From an uncultured Litorilinea sp. (GTDB taxonomy: Bacteria > Chloroflexota > Anaerolineae > Caldilineales > Caldilineaceae): a stretch of 6,313 bases of DNA. The translations under genes and the position numbers were made by a program. The number at the start of each line of letters is the position of its first letter. Within the stretch, counting starts at the first letter, position 1. This document shows, in pieces, positions 5,748-6,313 of this stretch. The notes under the pieces were generated by a model. The model ran no database searches and was not told the DNA's origin. It saw only the letters and a list, made by a program, of their open reading frames with translations. The stretch is taken from the NCBI GenBank assembly GCA_946885925.1, contig CAMPHP010000202.1, positions 1 to 6,313 of the forward strand, in the 5' to 3' direction.

Positions 5748-6313
5748 TGAAGGAGCCATTTAGCCTTCAGGATTTGGAAACGATTATTGCTCACCAAGGC
5801 AAGCCAGCAGTCACCATTTATATACCCACCTCGCGCATCATAACCCGTGTTCAGGCCGAGGGCCTTCAATTGAAAAATCTTCTCCGGATTGCCGGGGAAC
5901 AACTTGAGGGGTTTGGCCTGCCCGATCTGCTGGTTCATCAGCTTCTAAATCCAGCGCAAGCTTTAGTGAAAGATGCCGAATTTTGGCGGCAGCAGAAAGA
6001 GGGCCTAGCCCTCTTTCTCGCTGAGGATATGTTCAAGTGCTATCAGGTCACGAGGACCTTTGTAACGCAGGTCATTGTTGCAGAAACGTTTCATGTAAAA
6101 CCACTGCTACCACTCTTGACCAACGATAGCCTTTTTTATATTTTGGCAGTCAGCCAAAACGATGTACGCTTGCTGCGCGGCAGCCGCAGTACAATTCGTG
6201 AAATCGAGCCATCTACCATCCCGACGAGCTTGGCTGAGGTGCTGCGCTACGGCGATCCAGAGCGACAGCTTCAATTTCACACCTCCAGCACCCTTCCAGG
6301 CACAAGCCAGCAC
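5747..6313 (+). CDS. Bacterial eRF1-like protein (baeRF, probably family 3), N-terminal part
   Basis: An open frame of 189 codons starts at the ATG at 5747, preceded by a clear AGGAG five bases upstream, and runs off the right edge. Its sequence follows the pattern of bacterial homologues of archaeo-eukaryotic release factor eRF1. It has a strand VTIYIPTSR (22-30), a helical LQLKNLLRIAGEQL (40-53), FWRQQKEGLALFL (79-91), FHVKPLLPLL (115-124) and FYILAVSQNDVRLLRG (130-145). The last three are hallmarks of the baeRF group, in my reading family 3. Such proteins are predicted, not generally proven, to act at the ribosome in termination, rescue or quality control. The C-terminal part that would carry the rest of the eRF1-like core lies outside the window. 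A possible structured leader precedes it, which suggests post-transcriptional control. No signal peptide or membrane segment is seen. Confidence 0.85.
   Translation, partial: MKEPFSLQDLETIIAHQGKPAVTIYIPTSRIITRVQAEGLQLKNLLRIAGEQLEGFGLPDLLVHQLLNPAQALVKDAEFWRQQKEGLALFLAEDMFKCYQVTRTFVTQVIVAETFHVKPLLPLLTNDSLFYILAVSQNDVRLLRGSRSTIREIEPSTIPTSLAEVLRYGDPERQLQFHTSSTLPGTSQH

Noticed and set aside
5531..5938. Minus-strand open frame of 135 codons across the baeRF leader
   Set aside because: It overlaps the well-supported baeRF coding start and the receiver-like gene end in antisense, with no recognisable motif.

Overview
The window holds bacterial chromosomal DNA of moderate GC content with ordinary housekeeping genes. 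Protein style (a RecJ with long linkers, a YprB/MrfB-type exonuclease with TPRs, a bacterial eRF1-like 'baeRF' protein, and short orphan proteins) suggests a member of the Chloroflexota, possibly Chloroflexales. That assignment is an inference from resemblance, not from a marker gene. There is no rRNA, tRNA, CRISPR array, transposase or phage gene.

Layout. Positions 1-3172 are read on the minus strand: recJ (3172 to 1379), then a 79-residue two-helix membrane protein (1243 to 1004), then a secreted protein of unknown function (909 to the left edge, C-terminus missing). The 135-base gap after recJ holds two adjacent hairpins without U-tracts. Positions 3424-6313 are read on the plus strand: a DEDD-type exonuclease with C-terminal TPR repeats (3424-4818), a 332-base gene-free gap, a 130-residue receiver-like protein lacking key phosphorylation residues (5151-5543), and the first 189 codons of a baeRF-type protein (5747 to the right edge).

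How the genes relate. recJ (5'-3' single-strand exonuclease) and the MrfB-like exonuclease are divergently transcribed from one shared control region, a pairing of two DNA-repair nucleases. The right end concerns a predicted ribosome-rescue or termination-type factor. Its 203-base upstream gap can be folded by eye into a compact three-way junction, with a competing hairpin that would cover the ribosome binding site and start codon. This resembles a translational riboswitch or another structured regulatory leader and is the best candidate here for something undescribed. It rests on base pairing read from one sequence; covariation has not been tested.
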